From Streptomyces sp. NBC_00775 (lineage in GTDB: Bacteria; Actinomycetota; Actinomycetes; Streptomycetales; Streptomycetaceae): a stretch of DNA of 64,000 nucleotides. The translations under genes and the position numbers were made by a program. The stretch covers positions 9,300,001-9,364,000 of the forward strand of contig NZ_CP108938.1 of the NCBI RefSeq assembly GCF_036347135.1. Reading direction: 5' to 3'. Within the stretch, counting starts at the first letter, position 1. Each line of letters starts with the position of its first letter. The notes below the pieces were generated by a model. It had not been told where the DNA came from. It searched no databases and saw only the letters and a program-made list of their open reading frames with translations. Below are positions 25,805-37,025 of the stretch, in pieces.

Positions 25805-26211
25805 ACGCCCACCGCGTCCGGTCGACCCGCGGTAGTGACCTTCTTGTCTGCCGTGCGCAGCGTCGGGCGTTGCGGGATTACGACGGCGGGGCGTTGATTC
25901 CGGACGACTCCGGCGCCCTGAAGTCCGGGCACGCCACGGCTTACTGCCCGCTGCCGCCCGCCGACATGACCGGGACCGTCAGCCTGTACGGGCCGCGCGG
26001 CTGGACCGAGCAGGATGACAAACCCGTGAAGCACGAACTGGCCTTGGCCGACTTCCAGATCCGCTCCGGCCAGGCGATCCAACGCGAGCCCCCCTGTCGT
26101 GTCCGACCCAGCCCCGCACTCGCCGGCCTGGCCATCACCCCGGCCAAGGGCTTCGGGATCATCCTCTACTTGTCACCCTATCCAACAATAAGGATGGTGA
26201 TCGCGCTCTGA
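25805..26211 (+). mobile_element. Decayed IS701-type transposase remnant
   Basis: A plus-strand open frame (TTG 25870 to stop at 26211, 113 residues) carries two blocks that resemble IS701-family transposases of streptomycetes as I remember them. One is DDSGALKSGHATA, the region around the first catalytic Asp. The other is LYGPRGWTEQDDKPVKHEL then ADFQIRSGQAIQRE, matching the C-terminal LYGLRHWIEQSYKQVKDEL / ADFQVRSDxAIRRH region. They lie ~20 residues apart instead of more than 200, so the middle is deleted. The frame remains open upstream to base 25801, and after the second block it turns to unrelated sequence. No inverted-repeat ends were found. It cannot encode a working transposase. Confidence 0.6.
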
Positions 26212-26247
26212 GGTTGTCTGGAGGGTCAAAGTTCCCTCCAGACAACC
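26212..26247. terminator. Strong bidirectional hairpin
   Basis: Perfect 14-bp arms (GGTTGTCTGGAGGG and its complement CCCTCCAGACAACC) flank an 8-base loop. It starts right after the stop of the transposase remnant and 11 bases past the aldehyde dehydrogenase stop on the other strand. There is no T-run, as is usual for streptomycete terminators. It could instead be a leftover element of the insertion sequence. Confidence 0.75.
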
Positions 26248-26258
26248 GACTTGGGCCC

Positions 26259-27782
26259 CTAGAAGAACCCGAGCTTCTTCGGGCTGTATGAACAAAGAAG
26301 GTTCTTGGTCTGCTGGTAGTGCTCCAGCATCATCTTGTGGGTCTCGCGGCCGATGCCGGACTGCTTGTAGCCGCCAAACGCCGCGTGTGCCGGGTACGCG
26401 TGGTAGCAGTTCGTCCAGACCCGGCCCGCCTGGATCGAACGGCCCGCGCGGTAGGCGGTGTTGATGTCACGCGTCCATACGCCGGCCCCGAGCCCGTACA
26501 GAGTGTCGTTCGCGATCTTGATCGCGTCGTCGAAGTCGTCGAACGACGTGACCGAGACGACCGGTCCGAAGATCTCCTCCTGGAAGATCCGCATACGGTT
26601 GTCGCCCTCGAAGATCGTCGGCTGGACGTAGTAACCGCCCTTCAACTCACCGTCGTGCTCGACGCGTTCACCGCCGGTGAGGATCTTGGCGCCCTCCTGC
26701 CGGCCGATGTCCAGGTAGGAGAGGATCTTCTCCAGCTGGTCGTTGGAGGCCTGGGCGCCGATCATCGTGTCGGTGTCGAGCGGATGGCCGGGCTTGATGA
26801 GTTCGGTGCGGGCGACCGCCGCCTGAAGGAACTCGCGGTAGTGGCCTCGCTGGATCAGGGCGCGCGACGGGCAGGTGCACACCTCGCCCTGATTGAGCGC
26901 GAACATCGTGAAGCCTTCGAGCGCCTTGTCACGGAAGTCGTCGTTCTCGGCCCAGACGTCGTCGAAGAAGATGTTCGGGGACTTGCCGCCGAGCTCCAGC
27001 GTTACCGGCTTGATGTTCTCCGAGGCGTACTGCATGATCAGCCGCCCCGTCGTGGTCTCACCCGTGAACGCGACCTTCGCCACCCGCGGGCTGGACGCGA
27101 GCGGCTTCCCCGCCTCCACGCCGAAGCCGTTGACGATGTTCACGACGCCCGGCGGCAGCAGGTCCGCGATCAGGTTCATCCAGTAGTGGATGGACGCCGG
27201 GGTCTGCTCGGCGGGCTTGATGACGACGGCGTTGCCGGCCGCCAGCGCCGGGGCGAGCTTCCAGACCGCCATCAGGATGGGGAAGTTCCACGGGATGATC
27301 TGCGCGACGACGCCGAGCGGCTCGTGGAAGTGGTACGCGACGGTGTCGTCGTCGATCTCGCCGAGCGAACCCTCCTGCGCGCGGATCGCCCCCGCGAAGT
27401 AGCGGAAGTGGTCGATCGCGAGCGGGATGTCGGCCGCCAGGGTCTCGCGCACCGGCTTGCCGTTCTCCCAGCTCTCGGCGACCGCCAGCTTCTCCAGGTT
27501 CGCCTCCATCCGGTCGGCGATCTTGAGCAGGATGTCACCGCGCGCCGTGACGGAGGTGCGGCCCCAGGCGGGCGCCGCCGCGTGCGCCGCGTCCAGCGCG
27601 CGCTCCACGTCCTCGGCGGTGCCCCGCGCGACCTCCGTGAACGGCTGCCCGTTCACCGGACTCGGGTTCTCGAAGTACTGTCCGCGAGCCGGCGGTACGT
27701 ACTCGCCGCCGATGAAGTGGTCGTAACGCGCCTGGTAGGAGACGATCGCGCCCTCGGTGCCGGGCGCCGCGTAACGGGTCAT
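26259..27782 (-). CDS. exaC: NAD-dependent acetaldehyde/aldehyde dehydrogenase, ExaC type
   Basis: This 507-residue aldehyde dehydrogenase oxidises short aldehydes to acids with NAD+. The N-terminus [19 protein letters not shown] and [17 protein letters not shown] match ExaC-type acetaldehyde dehydrogenases. Also seen are the NAD-binding [19 protein letters not shown], the general base in [11 protein letters not shown], and the nucleophile Cys in [15 protein letters not shown] chose the ATG at 27782 because GGGAGG lies just upstream on that strand and it is the family N-terminus; the frame itself is open for another 1.5 kb. The GAF regulator upstream in the same direction probably controls it. 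Confidence 0.9.
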   Translation of the reverse strand: MTRYAAPGTEGAIVSYQARYDHFIGGEYVPPARGQYFENPSPVNGQPFTEVARGTAEDVERALDAAHAAAPAWGRTSVTARGDILLKIADRMEANLEKLAVAESWENGKPVRETLAADIPLAIDHFRYFAGAIRAQEGSLGEIDDDTVAYHFHEPLGVVAQIIPWNFPILMAVWKLAPALAAGNAVVIKPAEQTPASIHYWMNLIADLLPPGVVNIVNGFGVEAGKPLASSPRVAKVAFTGETTTGRLIMQYASENIKPVTLELGGKSPNIFFDDVWAENDDFRDKALEGFTMFALNQGEVCTCPSRALIQRGHYREFLQAAVARTELIKPGHPLDTDTMIGAQASNDQLEKILSYLDIGRQEGAKILTGGERVEHDGELKGGYYVQPTIFEGDNRMRIFQEEIFGPVVSVTSFDDFDDAIKIANDTLYGLGAGVWTRDINTAYRAGRSIQAGRVWTNCYHAYPAHAAFGGYKQSGIGRETHKMMLEHYQQTKNLLCSYSPKKLGFF

Positions 27783-27958
27783 GCTGGTCTGCCTCCCGGA
27801 GAAGCGCTGCCCGCCGTTGGGCAGCTCTCGCCGCGAGGCTAGGAACGCCGACGTTGCGAAGACGTTGCGTGCCCGGGAATCGTCCTGTGGGGTGGCGCGG
27901 TGGCCCGTTGCCGGGGGCGCCGCGTGCCCCGGTGGCTGTTGGGCTTGCCGTGTGTTCG

Positions 27959-29284
27959 TCAGCGTGGTGTCGGGCTTGTCTTCCCGTGGTGTGCCGGTCG
28001 CGTCCGTCCGTGGGGTGCGGGGTGCGCCCAGCCCGGTGGCGCCGACAACTCGGCCTCCAACGCAGCCAGCCGCGCCCGCACCGCCGCCGTCGGGCGCACC
28101 GCGACCAGCGCCCGCCATACATCGAGGTCGTCCTCGCCCCACGGCGCGCGGACCCAGTCGGCCAGCAGGTCGGGGTCGCGGCGGGCGACGAGCGCCGTAC
28201 GCAGCCCCTCGGCGAGCCGGTGCCGCAGCCGTACCACCGCCGGTGCCCCTGAACCCGGCAGCAGCGGACCGGCGTACACCGCCGCGGCCGCCGTGACCGC
28301 GCCGGTGCCGAGCCGTCGCTCCACGACCGCGACATCGGACTCGACCGGCGCCGTGAGCCGATAGGGGCGCGAACCCAGCAGTCCCGGGCCGAGAACGCGG
28401 CGCAGCCGTGCCAGTTCGGCGCGCAGCGTCACGGGTGTCACCGACTCGTCCTCGTACAGCGCGCACAACAACTCGTCGCCCGTCAGCCCCTCCGGGTGCC
28501 GGGCCAGCAGCACCAGGATCTCGCTGTGCCTGCGGCTGAGCCTGATCTTCCGTCCGCCCGCGAGCAGTTGAGCCTCGTCGCGGCCCAGCGCGGTCAGTTC
28601 GATCGTGTCGGCCATGGCCTTCGGCGGTGCGAGCAAGGCCAATTGGGACTCCGCGGCGCGCGCCACCGCCTGCACGAAACCGAGACTGTGCGGATGCGCG
28701 AGCCTGTCCCCGCCGGTGATGTCCACCGCGCCGAGCACCCGCCCGGTGCGCGGATCGTGCACGGGCGCCGCCGCGCACGTCCAGGGCTGGACACGCCGGA
28801 TGAAGTGCTCGGCCGCGAACACCTGCACCGGCCGGTCGACGGCCACCGCCGTGCCCGGCGCGTTCGTACCGACCGCCGTCTCCGACCACCGCGCACCCGG
28901 CACGAAGTTCATCCGCCCGGCCCGCCGCCGCGGCACCGGATGGCCCTCGACCCACAGCAGTCTGCCCTGCGCGTCGCACACCGCCAGGAGATGCTCCCCG
29001 TCCGCCGCGAACGTCCCCATGAGTTCCCGGAACAGCGGCATCACCCGGGCCAGTGGATGCTCCGCCCGGTAGGAGCCGAGGTCCCCGTCCGTGAGCTCCA
29101 CGCTCGCGGTGCCGTCCGGTACGACGCCCGCCCGCGCCGATCGCCGCCATGAGTCGGCCACCACGGAACGCACCGGCCGTGGCACCGTGCCCGCCTCGGT
29201 GAACGCCTCGTGGGCACGGCGCAGGATCCGCACCCGCTCGACGGGATCGGTGCCCGGTTCCAGGGCCACCCATGGATCGGTCAA
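27959..29284 (-). CDS. GAF-domain transcriptional regulator with C-terminal winged helix
   Basis: About 441 residues from a TTG start at 29284 preceded by GGGAGG at good spacing; the open frame continues upstream without such a signal. The N-terminal helix ([14 protein letters not shown]) and [15 protein letters not shown] are followed by a GAF-like region with [31 protein letters not shown] and [20 protein letters not shown]. This arrangement is known from acetoin/alcohol catabolism regulators, but the sigma54-type AAA domain is absent. Instead, a winged-helix region ([40 protein letters not shown]) should bind DNA. It lies 176 bases upstream of the aldehyde dehydrogenase gene and likely senses its substrate. 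Confidence 0.75.
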   Translation of the reverse strand: MTDPWVALEPGTDPVERVRILRRAHEAFTEAGTVPRPVRSVVADSWRRSARAGVVPDGTASVELTDGDLGSYRAEHPLARVMPLFRELMGTFAADGEHLLAVCDAQGRLLWVEGHPVPRRRAGRMNFVPGARWSETAVGTNAPGTAVAVDRPVQVFAAEHFIRRVQPWTCAAAPVHDPRTGRVLGAVDITGGDRLAHPHSLGFVQAVARAAESQLALLAPPKAMADTIELTALGRDEAQLLAGGRKIRLSRRHSEILVLLARHPEGLTGDELLCALYEDESVTPVTLRAELARLRRVLGPGLLGSRPYRLTAPVESDVAVVERRLGTGAVTAAAAVYAGPLLPGSGAPAVVRLRHRLAEGLRTALVARRDPDLLADWVRAPWGEDDLDVWRALVAVRPTAAVRARLAALEAELSAPPGWAHPAPHGRTRPAHHGKTSPTPR

Positions 29285-29439
29285 CTCGGCCTCCCGGCAG
29301 GCGATGCGGCTGGGACCATCGTCACTCCCGGTGCGGGCCCCGACAAGCAGTGTGACCGTCCGGGCAGTTGTTGTGGCCGTCCACCGCACCCGTCGCCCGC
29401 ACCACCCATCACCTTCCGGACACCCTGAGGGCCCGTCGG

Positions 29440-30038
29440 TCAGGCGAAGTTGACGAGCCTTATGTAGCGCGTCCAGTCCCAGTTCGGCCCGGGATCGGTG
29501 TGGTCGGTGCCGGGTACCTCGAAGTGGCCGATGATGTGGGCGCGATCCTTGGGGATGCCGTATCGCGTGCAGATCGGGCGGTGAGCTTGGCCGACTCCTC
29601 GTACAGGGCGTTGGTGAAGTAGGCGGGCTGGTCCACCCAGCCCTCGTGCTCGATGCCGATGCTGCGGGTGTTGTAGTCCCAGTTCCCCGCGTGCCAGGCG
29701 ATGTCGTGTTCCCTGACGCACTGCGCGACATGCCCGTCGGCCGATCGCACGAGGTAGTGGGCGGACACCTTCTTCTGAGGATTCTGGAAGATGGACAAGG
29801 TGGTGGAGTAGGTCGCCTGCGTGACGTGGATGATCACATAGTCGAGCGGATAGGCCGTCGGCCGGTCGGACGCCGTGTAGTTGGACGTGCTCGCCTGCGT
29901 CCATTCGGCGCCGGGGAAGTCGACGACCGCGGCCTGCGCCGCGGCCCGGGTGCCGGGGAGTAACGAGTAGGGGAGAGCGGCGAGGGCTGCGCCCTTCAGC
30001 AGCCGCCGCCGGCTGGGGAACGACCTGGCCCGTTCCAT
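29440..30038 (-). pseudogene. Tat-exported N-acetylmuramoyl-L-alanine amidase, frameshifted
   Basis: The gene starts at 30038 with a twin-arginine signal (SRRRLLKGAAL then a hydrophobic stretch ending ARAAAQA-like residues). It continues into an amidase_2 (AmpD/PGRP-like) domain: YVIIHVTQATYSTTL (zinc His), HYLVRSADGHVAQCVREHDI, GNWDYNTRSIGIEHEGWV. At about 29574-29580 the frame breaks. The family C-terminus (ICTRYGIPKDRAHIIGHFEV, then DHTDPGPNWDW) continues in another frame, as if one base is missing near the GCCCGATC stretch. The break separates the last zinc ligand from the rest, so the in-frame product should be inactive. A sequencing error is the main alternative; if corrected it would be a normal ~199-residue secreted amidase. 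Confidence 0.8.
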
Positions 30039-30095
30039 GGTGTGTCTGCCTTTCGATGGTGGGGGGTCATTGAGCGAGGGTGAGTGGACGCGCGC

Positions 30096-31109
30096 TCAGT
30101 GCCGCAGTGTCGTGGCCGTCTCGCGCAGCTGTGCGTGCAGCCCGCGATGTGTCTCGCGCGCGGGCAGCCATTCCTTGCGGAGCTTGGCGACGCACGTGTA
30201 GTTGGTGTCGCAGACGTTGGCGAGCGGTGACTCGACCGCCTGGGTCGCGAACTGGTACGCGTCCAGCTCACTGAAGCCGTAGTCACGCACCAGCCACTGC
30301 ACCAGGTCGAGCTGGGATATTCGGAACGCGTCCTCCAGGGGGCGTGCCGAGCCGGTCGAGATGATGTGCGTGTCGGACTCGATACGCGGCCAGGGAGTGG
30401 CCACTCCCTTGAGAAGCTCGACGATCACCACCGTGTTCATCGCGCACTCGACAGCGACTCCGCAGGTCTCGCCCTCGCCCTGCCGCGCGTGCCCGTCACC
30501 GAGGCTCAACAGGGCGCCCTCGACGTTCACTCCGAGGTAGCAGGTCACGCCGGCCCGCATCTCCGGAGTGTCCATGTTCCCGCCGTGCGCGTCGGGCACC
30601 AGCGCGGAGCGCACCTCCAGATTCGCGGGTGCCACACCGACGGTTCCGTGCATCGGATCCATCGGCAGCTCGATCTGGATGTCGCTGTCCCGCGCGCTGA
30701 ACAGCGCGGTGCGCCGCGCCCGGTCGAGCTGCCAGATCCACACGGTCTCCGGCAGCGGCGGCTGCAGCGTGGCCGTGGTGTGCGTGGAAGTGAGCGCGCC
30801 GAACAGGGGAACGGTTGTCGATGCCGCCCAGTCGCGGGCCGGTTCGATCGACACGAAGTGAACCGCGACCGTGTCACCCGGCTCCGCTCCCTCCACATGG
30901 AAGGGGCCGGTCTGCGGGTTGAGGAACGGGAACTCGCACACCTGGGACACCAAGTCCTTCTCGGAGCGCACCCGTCCGGCGAAGCAGTCCTCGGTGTAGA
31001 GATCGAGGACCGTGCCGGGCGCGATGCGCGCCACCGGCGGCGCGCCGCCGAACGTCCACGCGTACTCGCCCGGTGCGGGCCGCACGGTCAGGATCCGGGG
31101 GTCGTTCAT
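30096..31109 (-). CDS. Acetamidase/formamidase family protein
   Basis: This 337-residue amidase hydrolyses short amides to acid and ammonia in the family's known members. Conserved features are GTVLDLYTEDCFAG, GPFHVEGAEPGDTVAVHF (the metal/active-site His region), MHGTVGVAP, MRAGVTCYLGVNVEGALLSLGDGHARQGEGE and the Cys-containing VAVECAM. The start at 31109 overlaps the stop of the permease gene by four bases (ATGA), so the two are co-translated. The pair suggests import and hydrolysis of an amide or amino-acid derivative. Confidence 0.88.
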   Translation of the reverse strand: MNDPRILTVRPAPGEYAWTFGGAPPVARIAPGTVLDLYTEDCFAGRVRSEKDLVSQVCEFPFLNPQTGPFHVEGAEPGDTVAVHFVSIEPARDWAASTTVPLFGALTSTHTTATLQPPLPETVWIWQLDRARRTALFSARDSDIQIELPMDPMHGTVGVAPANLEVRSALVPDAHGGNMDTPEMRAGVTCYLGVNVEGALLSLGDGHARQGEGETCGVAVECAMNTVVIVELLKGVATPWPRIESDTHIISTGSARPLEDAFRISQLDLVQWLVRDYGFSELDAYQFATQAVESPLANVCDTNYTCVAKLRKEWLPARETHRGLHAQLRETATTLRH

Positions 31110-32590
31110 GGCTGTACAGCTCCGCTCTGCCGGGGGTCGGGCGTGGAGGTCTCGTCCAGGTGGACACGGGCGGTCTCGGCTATGCGCCCGGGATGCCGGC
31201 GCAGCAGGACGATCAATACCACGACCCCCGCCAGCATCCAGACACCGACGACCGGTCCCGCGTACGACACGGGGGCGGTCAGTTCGGACACGAAGTCGAA
31301 GACCGGCAGGCCCGCCGCGGTCAGCAGCGCGGGGACGAAGGCGACGATGCCGAGCAGGGGGAACAGCAGATGCCGCACCGGTTTGAACAACTCCCGCCTG
31401 CGGCGCAGGAAATAGCCCGCGCAGGCGAGGTTCACCACGATGTACACCCCGATCACGACCGTGACGATCACCGTCGCGAGCAGCAGGAACGCGGTCACGG
31501 GGTCGTAGGAGAAGCCGAGTCCGAGCACGGCCGCGAGCGCCACGGCGCACTGCACGGCGACTCCGGCGACGGGGGAGCGATGTCTGGGGTGCACGCGCGC
31601 GAAGAGCTGCGGGAACACCCGGATCCGGCCCAGGGCGAAGGCGGTTCGGGTGGAGACATTGGCGCAGGCGTTGGCGTTGGCGATCGTCGAGTTGACCACC
31701 GCGAGGAACACGAGCACCCAGAACAGCCCGAACGAAGCGCGTGCCACGCCTTCCCAGGAGGCGGCACCGGAGGCCCCGAAGCCTGAGAAGCGGTCGGGGC
31801 CGAAGTACACGGACATGGCGTAGGTCGTCAGGACGTACACGAGACCGATCGAGAGTGCCGCGCCGAGAACGGCCCGGTGCATCGTGCGGCGCGGGTCCTT
31901 CGTCTCCTCCGCGAGCGGTGCCGCCGCCTCGAAGCCGGCGAAGGCCAGCACCGTGTACACCGATCCGGCGAACACGCCGCTGATGCCGTCGTATCCCTCG
32001 GCCGTGTGCGAGGTGCCGAACACCGACAGGGTGTTGTCATCACCCGCCTTCACGATCAGCCATACCGCGAAGACGAGGAAGACCAGCACCTCGAACACGC
32101 CGAGAACGGTTCCGAATCGGGCTGAGGCGCGCACTCCGAAATAGCCCGCGACCGCGATGACGGCAGCGCCCGCGAGCGACCAGGGCCACCACAGGTCGTC
32201 GGGGTACGAGGACCACTCCTGGTGCAGCGTGCCCGCCGTGGTGAACCCGAGCTGCAGAAGCAGCAGTGGCGGCACCAGGGCTTCGACGAAGACATAGCCC
32301 CAGCCCACGAGGAATCCGACGGCAGGGTGCAGTCCCTGAGCCGCGTACGTGGCCACCGAGCCCGCGGCGGGCAACTGCCGTGCCAGCTCGGCCACGCACG
32401 ACGCGGTGAGCAGACATGCCGCCAAGGCGATCAGCACGGACAGTGGCAGACTGCCGCCCGCGAAGGCCGCACCCGACGGAATGGACGCGGCGACCGCCGC
32501 GGCCGGGGCCATGGCCGTGATGCTCTGGAACAGCACCTCGCGCAGCCCGATGGCCTCACGTCGCAGCCCTGGAGCCGTCTCCCCCGACAT
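31106..32590 (-). CDS. APC-superfamily amino acid/amide permease
   Basis: This 494-residue transporter has about twelve transmembrane helices. The N-terminus REAIGLREVLFQSITAMAP is typical of the APC superfamily, and SIPSGAAFAGGSLPLSVLIA and TYAAQGLHPAVGFLVGWGYV cover the first helices and the unwound substrate-binding segment. VLAFAGFEAAAPLAEETKDP is the conserved helix-6 to loop motif. Start is ATG 32590. Its gene overlaps the acetamidase gene, which hints that it imports the amidase substrate. The exact solute is not known. Confidence 0.85.
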   Translation of the reverse strand: MSGETAPGLRREAIGLREVLFQSITAMAPAAAVAASIPSGAAFAGGSLPLSVLIALAACLLTASCVAELARQLPAAGSVATYAAQGLHPAVGFLVGWGYVFVEALVPPLLLLQLGFTTAGTLHQEWSSYPDDLWWPWSLAGAAVIAVAGYFGVRASARFGTVLGVFEVLVFLVFAVWLIVKAGDDNTLSVFGTSHTAEGYDGISGVFAGSVYTVLAFAGFEAAAPLAEETKDPRRTMHRAVLGAALSIGLVYVLTTYAMSVYFGPDRFSGFGASGAASWEGVARASFGLFWVLVFLAVVNSTIANANACANVSTRTAFALGRIRVFPQLFARVHPRHRSPVAGVAVQCAVALAAVLGLGFSYDPVTAFLLLATVIVTVVIGVYIVVNLACAGYFLRRRRELFKPVRHLLFPLLGIVAFVPALLTAAGLPVFDFVSELTAPVSYAGPVVGVWMLAGVVVLIVLLRRHPGRIAETARVHLDETSTPDPRQSGAVQP

Positions 32591-32916
32591 GTGAACCCCC
32601 CGATTCGCCCGGACACACAGCCGTCGGCCCGACGGCTGCGCCTCGCGTGAATTACGGTACGGCGCTTGCCGGTTGGGCAGGAAGAGCGAGGCGTGAGTCG
32701 GTGGACAACTCCGGGACTGTGGACAACTCGGCCACCCGAAAGGGGGATCAGGTGTCCGGCGGCGCGCAACGCGACTGGCCCGCGACACGCGTCTCGACCT
32801 GCGCCGCCCGCTCGCCGAGAGCGACTGCCGGCTGAAACCGACTGCCTGCTGGGACCGATCGCCGGCTGAAGCCGCCCGTCCGCCAGGACTCCCCGCCCGC
32901 TAGGACTTCCCGCCGC
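32591..32916. other. Gene-free spacer (326 bases)
   Basis: No supportable gene is seen. The spacer separates two minus-strand genes and should hold the permease promoter near its left end. Its middle holds two DnaA-box-like sites (listed separately). Its right half holds short imperfect repeats such as CGGCTGAAACCG and CGGCTGAAGCCG. Confidence 0.6.
32700..32726 (-). promoter_or_regulatory. Two DnaA-box-like 9-mers
   Basis: TGTGGACAA at 32718-32726 is the exact complement of the streptomycete DnaA-box consensus TTGTCCACA as I recall it. GGTGGACAA at 32700-32708 differs by one base. They point the same way, with starts 18 bases apart. There are too few for an origin; a regulatory or chance occurrence is possible. 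Confidence 0.45.
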
Positions 32917-34125
32917 CTACGACCGCCGCGCCACCCCGGCCGGATCGTCGAGCACTCCCCGCACCACCGAGTGCGCCGCACCCAGCAGTGGACCCTCGGG
33001 CCCCAGCCGCGAGACGGCTACGGCACAGGCGGGACCCGCCGTGCGCCGCGCCAACTCCCCTTCCAGCGACGGCAGCAGCCAGGGCGCGAGACCGGACAGT
33101 GCTCCCCCCAGCACGACAGTTTCGGGGTCCAGCAGATTGACCGCACCGGTCAGCGCGATGCCGAGCGCGGTTCCGGCCTCGCGCAGGGCACGGCGTACCT
33201 CCGTGTCGCCCTGGGCGGCCCGCTCGGCCAGCAGACCGACCCGGTCCTCGCCCAGCTCCAGACCGGCGGCGCGCAGGACGGCTTCCTCACCCGCGTACTG
33301 TTCGAGGCATCCGCGTCCACCGCACGGGCACTCCGGCCCCTCCGGGCGGACCGGTACATGCCCCAGCTCGCCCGCGAAGCCGCGCGTTCCGCGCAGCAGC
33401 CGCCCGTCCACGAGCACCGCCGCACCGATGCCGATCTCCGCCGACACATGCAGAAAGTCACGCGGAGTCGCGTCGCCGAGCCAGAGTTCCGCGAGACCGC
33501 CGAAGTTGGCCTCGTTGTCCACGGTCAGCGGCAGTTCCGCGGGCAGCAGCGCGCCGAGGTCAGTGTCGTGCCAGTCGAGGTTGGGGGCGCGGACCACGGT
33601 CCGGGCGTCGCGTGCCACCAGGCCGGGCACGGCGACCGCGAGGCCCGCGGGCCACAGCCCCTCCCGCTCCGCCTCGGCGATCACCTGACGTATCAGCGCC
33701 GTCAGCTCCTGGATCACCGGCTCGGGCGGCCGACCGCGGTTCGTGCCGTGCCGCACCGCCCGGGCCCGCACCTCACCGCGCAGATCGACCGCGCACACCG
33801 CGAGATGGTCGACGCCCACCTCGGCGCCGATCCCGGCGGGACCGTGCCCGCTGACGGCGAGGGCCGAGCCGGGCCGTCCCACCCGGCCGGGCCGCTCGGG
33901 CCCCAGCTCTTCGAGGAGCCCCGAACGGATCAGCTCGTCCACCAGCGTCGACACGGCCGCCCGCGTCAGGCCGATGCGCGAGGCGACGGCCGCACGGGAC
34001 AGCGGCCCCTCGGCGCTGACGGTGTGCATGACCCGGGAGAGGTTGCGGCGGCGCATGCCCTGCTGGGTGTCGGGCAGCCGCCGGCCGGAACCGGTCGGAT
34101 GGGCCTCGTGCAGCGGTGCGGTCAT
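32917..34125 (-). CDS. xylR: ROK-family transcriptional regulator, probable xylose repressor
   Basis: This 402-residue protein has an N-terminal winged helix (SRVMHTVSAEGPLSRAAVAS, IGLTRAAVSTLVDELIRSG) and a C-terminal ROK sugar-kinase-like domain. The ROK zinc motif is CPCGGRGCLEQY, preceded by GELGHVPV. LTVDNEANFGGLAELW is the sugar-binding region. ROK regulators of this form (XylR, NagC) repress sugar genes until the sugar binds. It lies 89 bases downstream of xylB, in the same direction, so the regulator is likely co-transcribed with part of its regulon. The xylose assignment rests on this position. Confidence 0.82.
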   Translation of the reverse strand: MTAPLHEAHPTGSGRRLPDTQQGMRRRNLSRVMHTVSAEGPLSRAAVASRIGLTRAAVSTLVDELIRSGLLEELGPERPGRVGRPGSALAVSGHGPAGIGAEVGVDHLAVCAVDLRGEVRARAVRHGTNRGRPPEPVIQELTALIRQVIAEAEREGLWPAGLAVAVPGLVARDARTVVRAPNLDWHDTDLGALLPAELPLTVDNEANFGGLAELWLGDATPRDFLHVSAEIGIGAAVLVDGRLLRGTRGFAGELGHVPVRPEGPECPCGGRGCLEQYAGEEAVLRAAGLELGEDRVGLLAERAAQGDTEVRRALREAGTALGIALTGAVNLLDPETVVLGGALSGLAPWLLPSLEGELARRTAGPACAVAVSRLGPEGPLLGAAHSVVRGVLDDPAGVARRS

Positions 34126-34214
34126 GCCTCCGTCAGTCCTCGTCCGGCCGCTCCCCGTCGGGGCGGTCCTCGTCTGTGCCGGTCCCCTGGGGGCGGTCTT
34201 TCATCGGTACCTGA

Positions 34215-35660
34215 TCAGTTCCGGTTCGGCTCCCGTTCCAGCAGCGGGGCCGCGTCGGAGAGTACCCCGGCGATCCTCGCGAGCGTCTCGTCGTCCCGCT
34301 CCACGGCGTCGAGCACGGGCCCGCGGGCGGTGTCCCAGCGCCGGGCGACCGCGGCCGGGTCCTCGCCGGTCAGCAGGCCCGCCGCCTGCGCGGCAGCTCC
34401 GAGCGCGACCAGCTCCTTCGCCTCGGGCACCTGAACCGGCCGCCCCGACAGCCGCCGTACCGTCTGCTGCCAGGCCGTGCCCCGGGCTCCGCCGCCGATC
34501 AGCAGCAGCGGGGCGGAGCGGTCGGCGTCCGCGTCGAGCACCAGGTCCAGGGCGCCCAGCAACGAGTGGACCGCTCCGTCGTACGCCGCCTGCAGCAGCT
34601 GCCCGCCCGTCGTGTCGTGCCGGAGCCCGTGCAGCAGCCCCGAGGCGTGCGGCAGGTTCGGAGTGCGCTCACCGTCCAGGTAGGGGAGCAGTGTCACACC
34701 CGCGCCCGGCTCGACGGCCTCACGGTCGAGGCCCAGCAGCGCGGCGACACGGTCGACGGCGAGGGTGCAGTTCAGGGTGCACGCCAGCGGGAGCCAGTCG
34801 CCGCGGGCGTCGGCGAAGCCCGCCACAGTGCCGGTCGGGTCGGCGGGGCGCCGCGTCGATACGGCGTACACCGTGCCGGAGGTGCCGAGGCTCAGCACCG
34901 GGGTGCCGGGGCGCAGCCCGAGGCCGAGCGCGGCGGCCGCGTTGTCACCGGTGCCCGCGGCGACCAGGGTGCCCCGGGAGAACGGCAGCCCACTGCCGGC
35001 GTGCACGGTTCCGGCGACCTCGCCGGGCCGGACGATGTGGGGGAGCAGGGCCGGGTCGAGGCCGACGTGCGTGAGGACCTCTTCGTCGTACGCCTCGGTC
35101 CCGGACGCCCACCAGCCCGTACCGGAGACATCTCCGCGGTCGGTCGTGCCCTGTCCGGTGAGGCGTCCGGTGAGGTAGTCGTGGGGCAGGCGGACGGCCG
35201 CGGTCGCCCGGACGGCGTCCGGTTCGTTCTCGGCCAGCCAGGCCCACTTCGTGACCGTGAAGGACGGGCCCGGCACACTGCCGGTCCGCTCTGCCCAGGC
35301 CTTCGGGCCGCCCAGCTCCTCGACCAGCCGACGCGCCTGCGGCGCCGAGCGCACGTCGTTCCACAGCAGGGCCGGGCGTACGGGTTCGCCCTGGGCGTCG
35401 AGCGTGACGAGCCCGTGCTGCTGGCCGCCGATCGACACCGCCGCGGCCTCGCGTGCCGCGTCGCCGCACTGGTGCAGGGCCTCGCACAGCGCGTCCCACC
35501 ACTGTCGGGGGTCGCTCTCGCGGCCTGCCCCCGTGGAGACGGTGTGCGGCGCCTGCCCGCTCGCCACCACCTGACCGGTCGACGCGTCGACGACCAGGGC
35601 CTTGGTGGACTGGGTGGACGTGTCCACCCCGACGACGAGCGGACCCTCGGCTGCTGACAT
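34215..35660 (-). CDS. xylB: Xylulokinase
   Basis: This 481-residue FGGY-family kinase phosphorylates D-xylulose to xylulose-5-phosphate with ATP. The phosphate-1 loop VVGVDTSTQSTKALVVD is at residues 9-25, SIGGQQHGLV follows, then WNDVRS and the ATPase elements GTGDNAAAALGLG, SLGTSGTVYA and LLIGGGARGTAWQQ. The start at 35660 (MSAAEGPLV) is the family N-terminus; a longer open frame upstream has no support. It is divergent from xylA, with 186 bases between. Confidence 0.92.
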   Translation of the reverse strand: MSAAEGPLVVGVDTSTQSTKALVVDASTGQVVASGQAPHTVSTGAGRESDPRQWWDALCEALHQCGDAAREAAAVSIGGQQHGLVTLDAQGEPVRPALLWNDVRSAPQARRLVEELGGPKAWAERTGSVPGPSFTVTKWAWLAENEPDAVRATAAVRLPHDYLTGRLTGQGTTDRGDVSGTGWWASGTEAYDEEVLTHVGLDPALLPHIVRPGEVAGTVHAGSGLPFSRGTLVAAGTGDNAAAALGLGLRPGTPVLSLGTSGTVYAVSTRRPADPTGTVAGFADARGDWLPLACTLNCTLAVDRVAALLGLDREAVEPGAGVTLLPYLDGERTPNLPHASGLLHGLRHDTTGGQLLQAAYDGAVHSLLGALDLVLDADADRSAPLLLIGGGARGTAWQQTVRRLSGRPVQVPEAKELVALGAAAQAAGLLTGEDPAAVARRWDTARGPVLDAVERDDETLARIAGVLSDAAPLLEREPNRN

Positions 35661-37013
<1,353 letters not shown>

Positions 37014-37025
37014 TCGCGGCGCCGT

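Noticed and set aside
30096..31109. Extended start of the acetamidase to 31550
   Set aside because: The extra residues are the permease gene read in another frame; the family N-terminus and the ATGA overlap fix the start at 31109.
32700..32726. Chromosome origin from the DnaA-box-like pair
   Set aside because: Only two sites are present, with no dnaA, dnaN, gyrB or A/T-rich unwinding region nearby.
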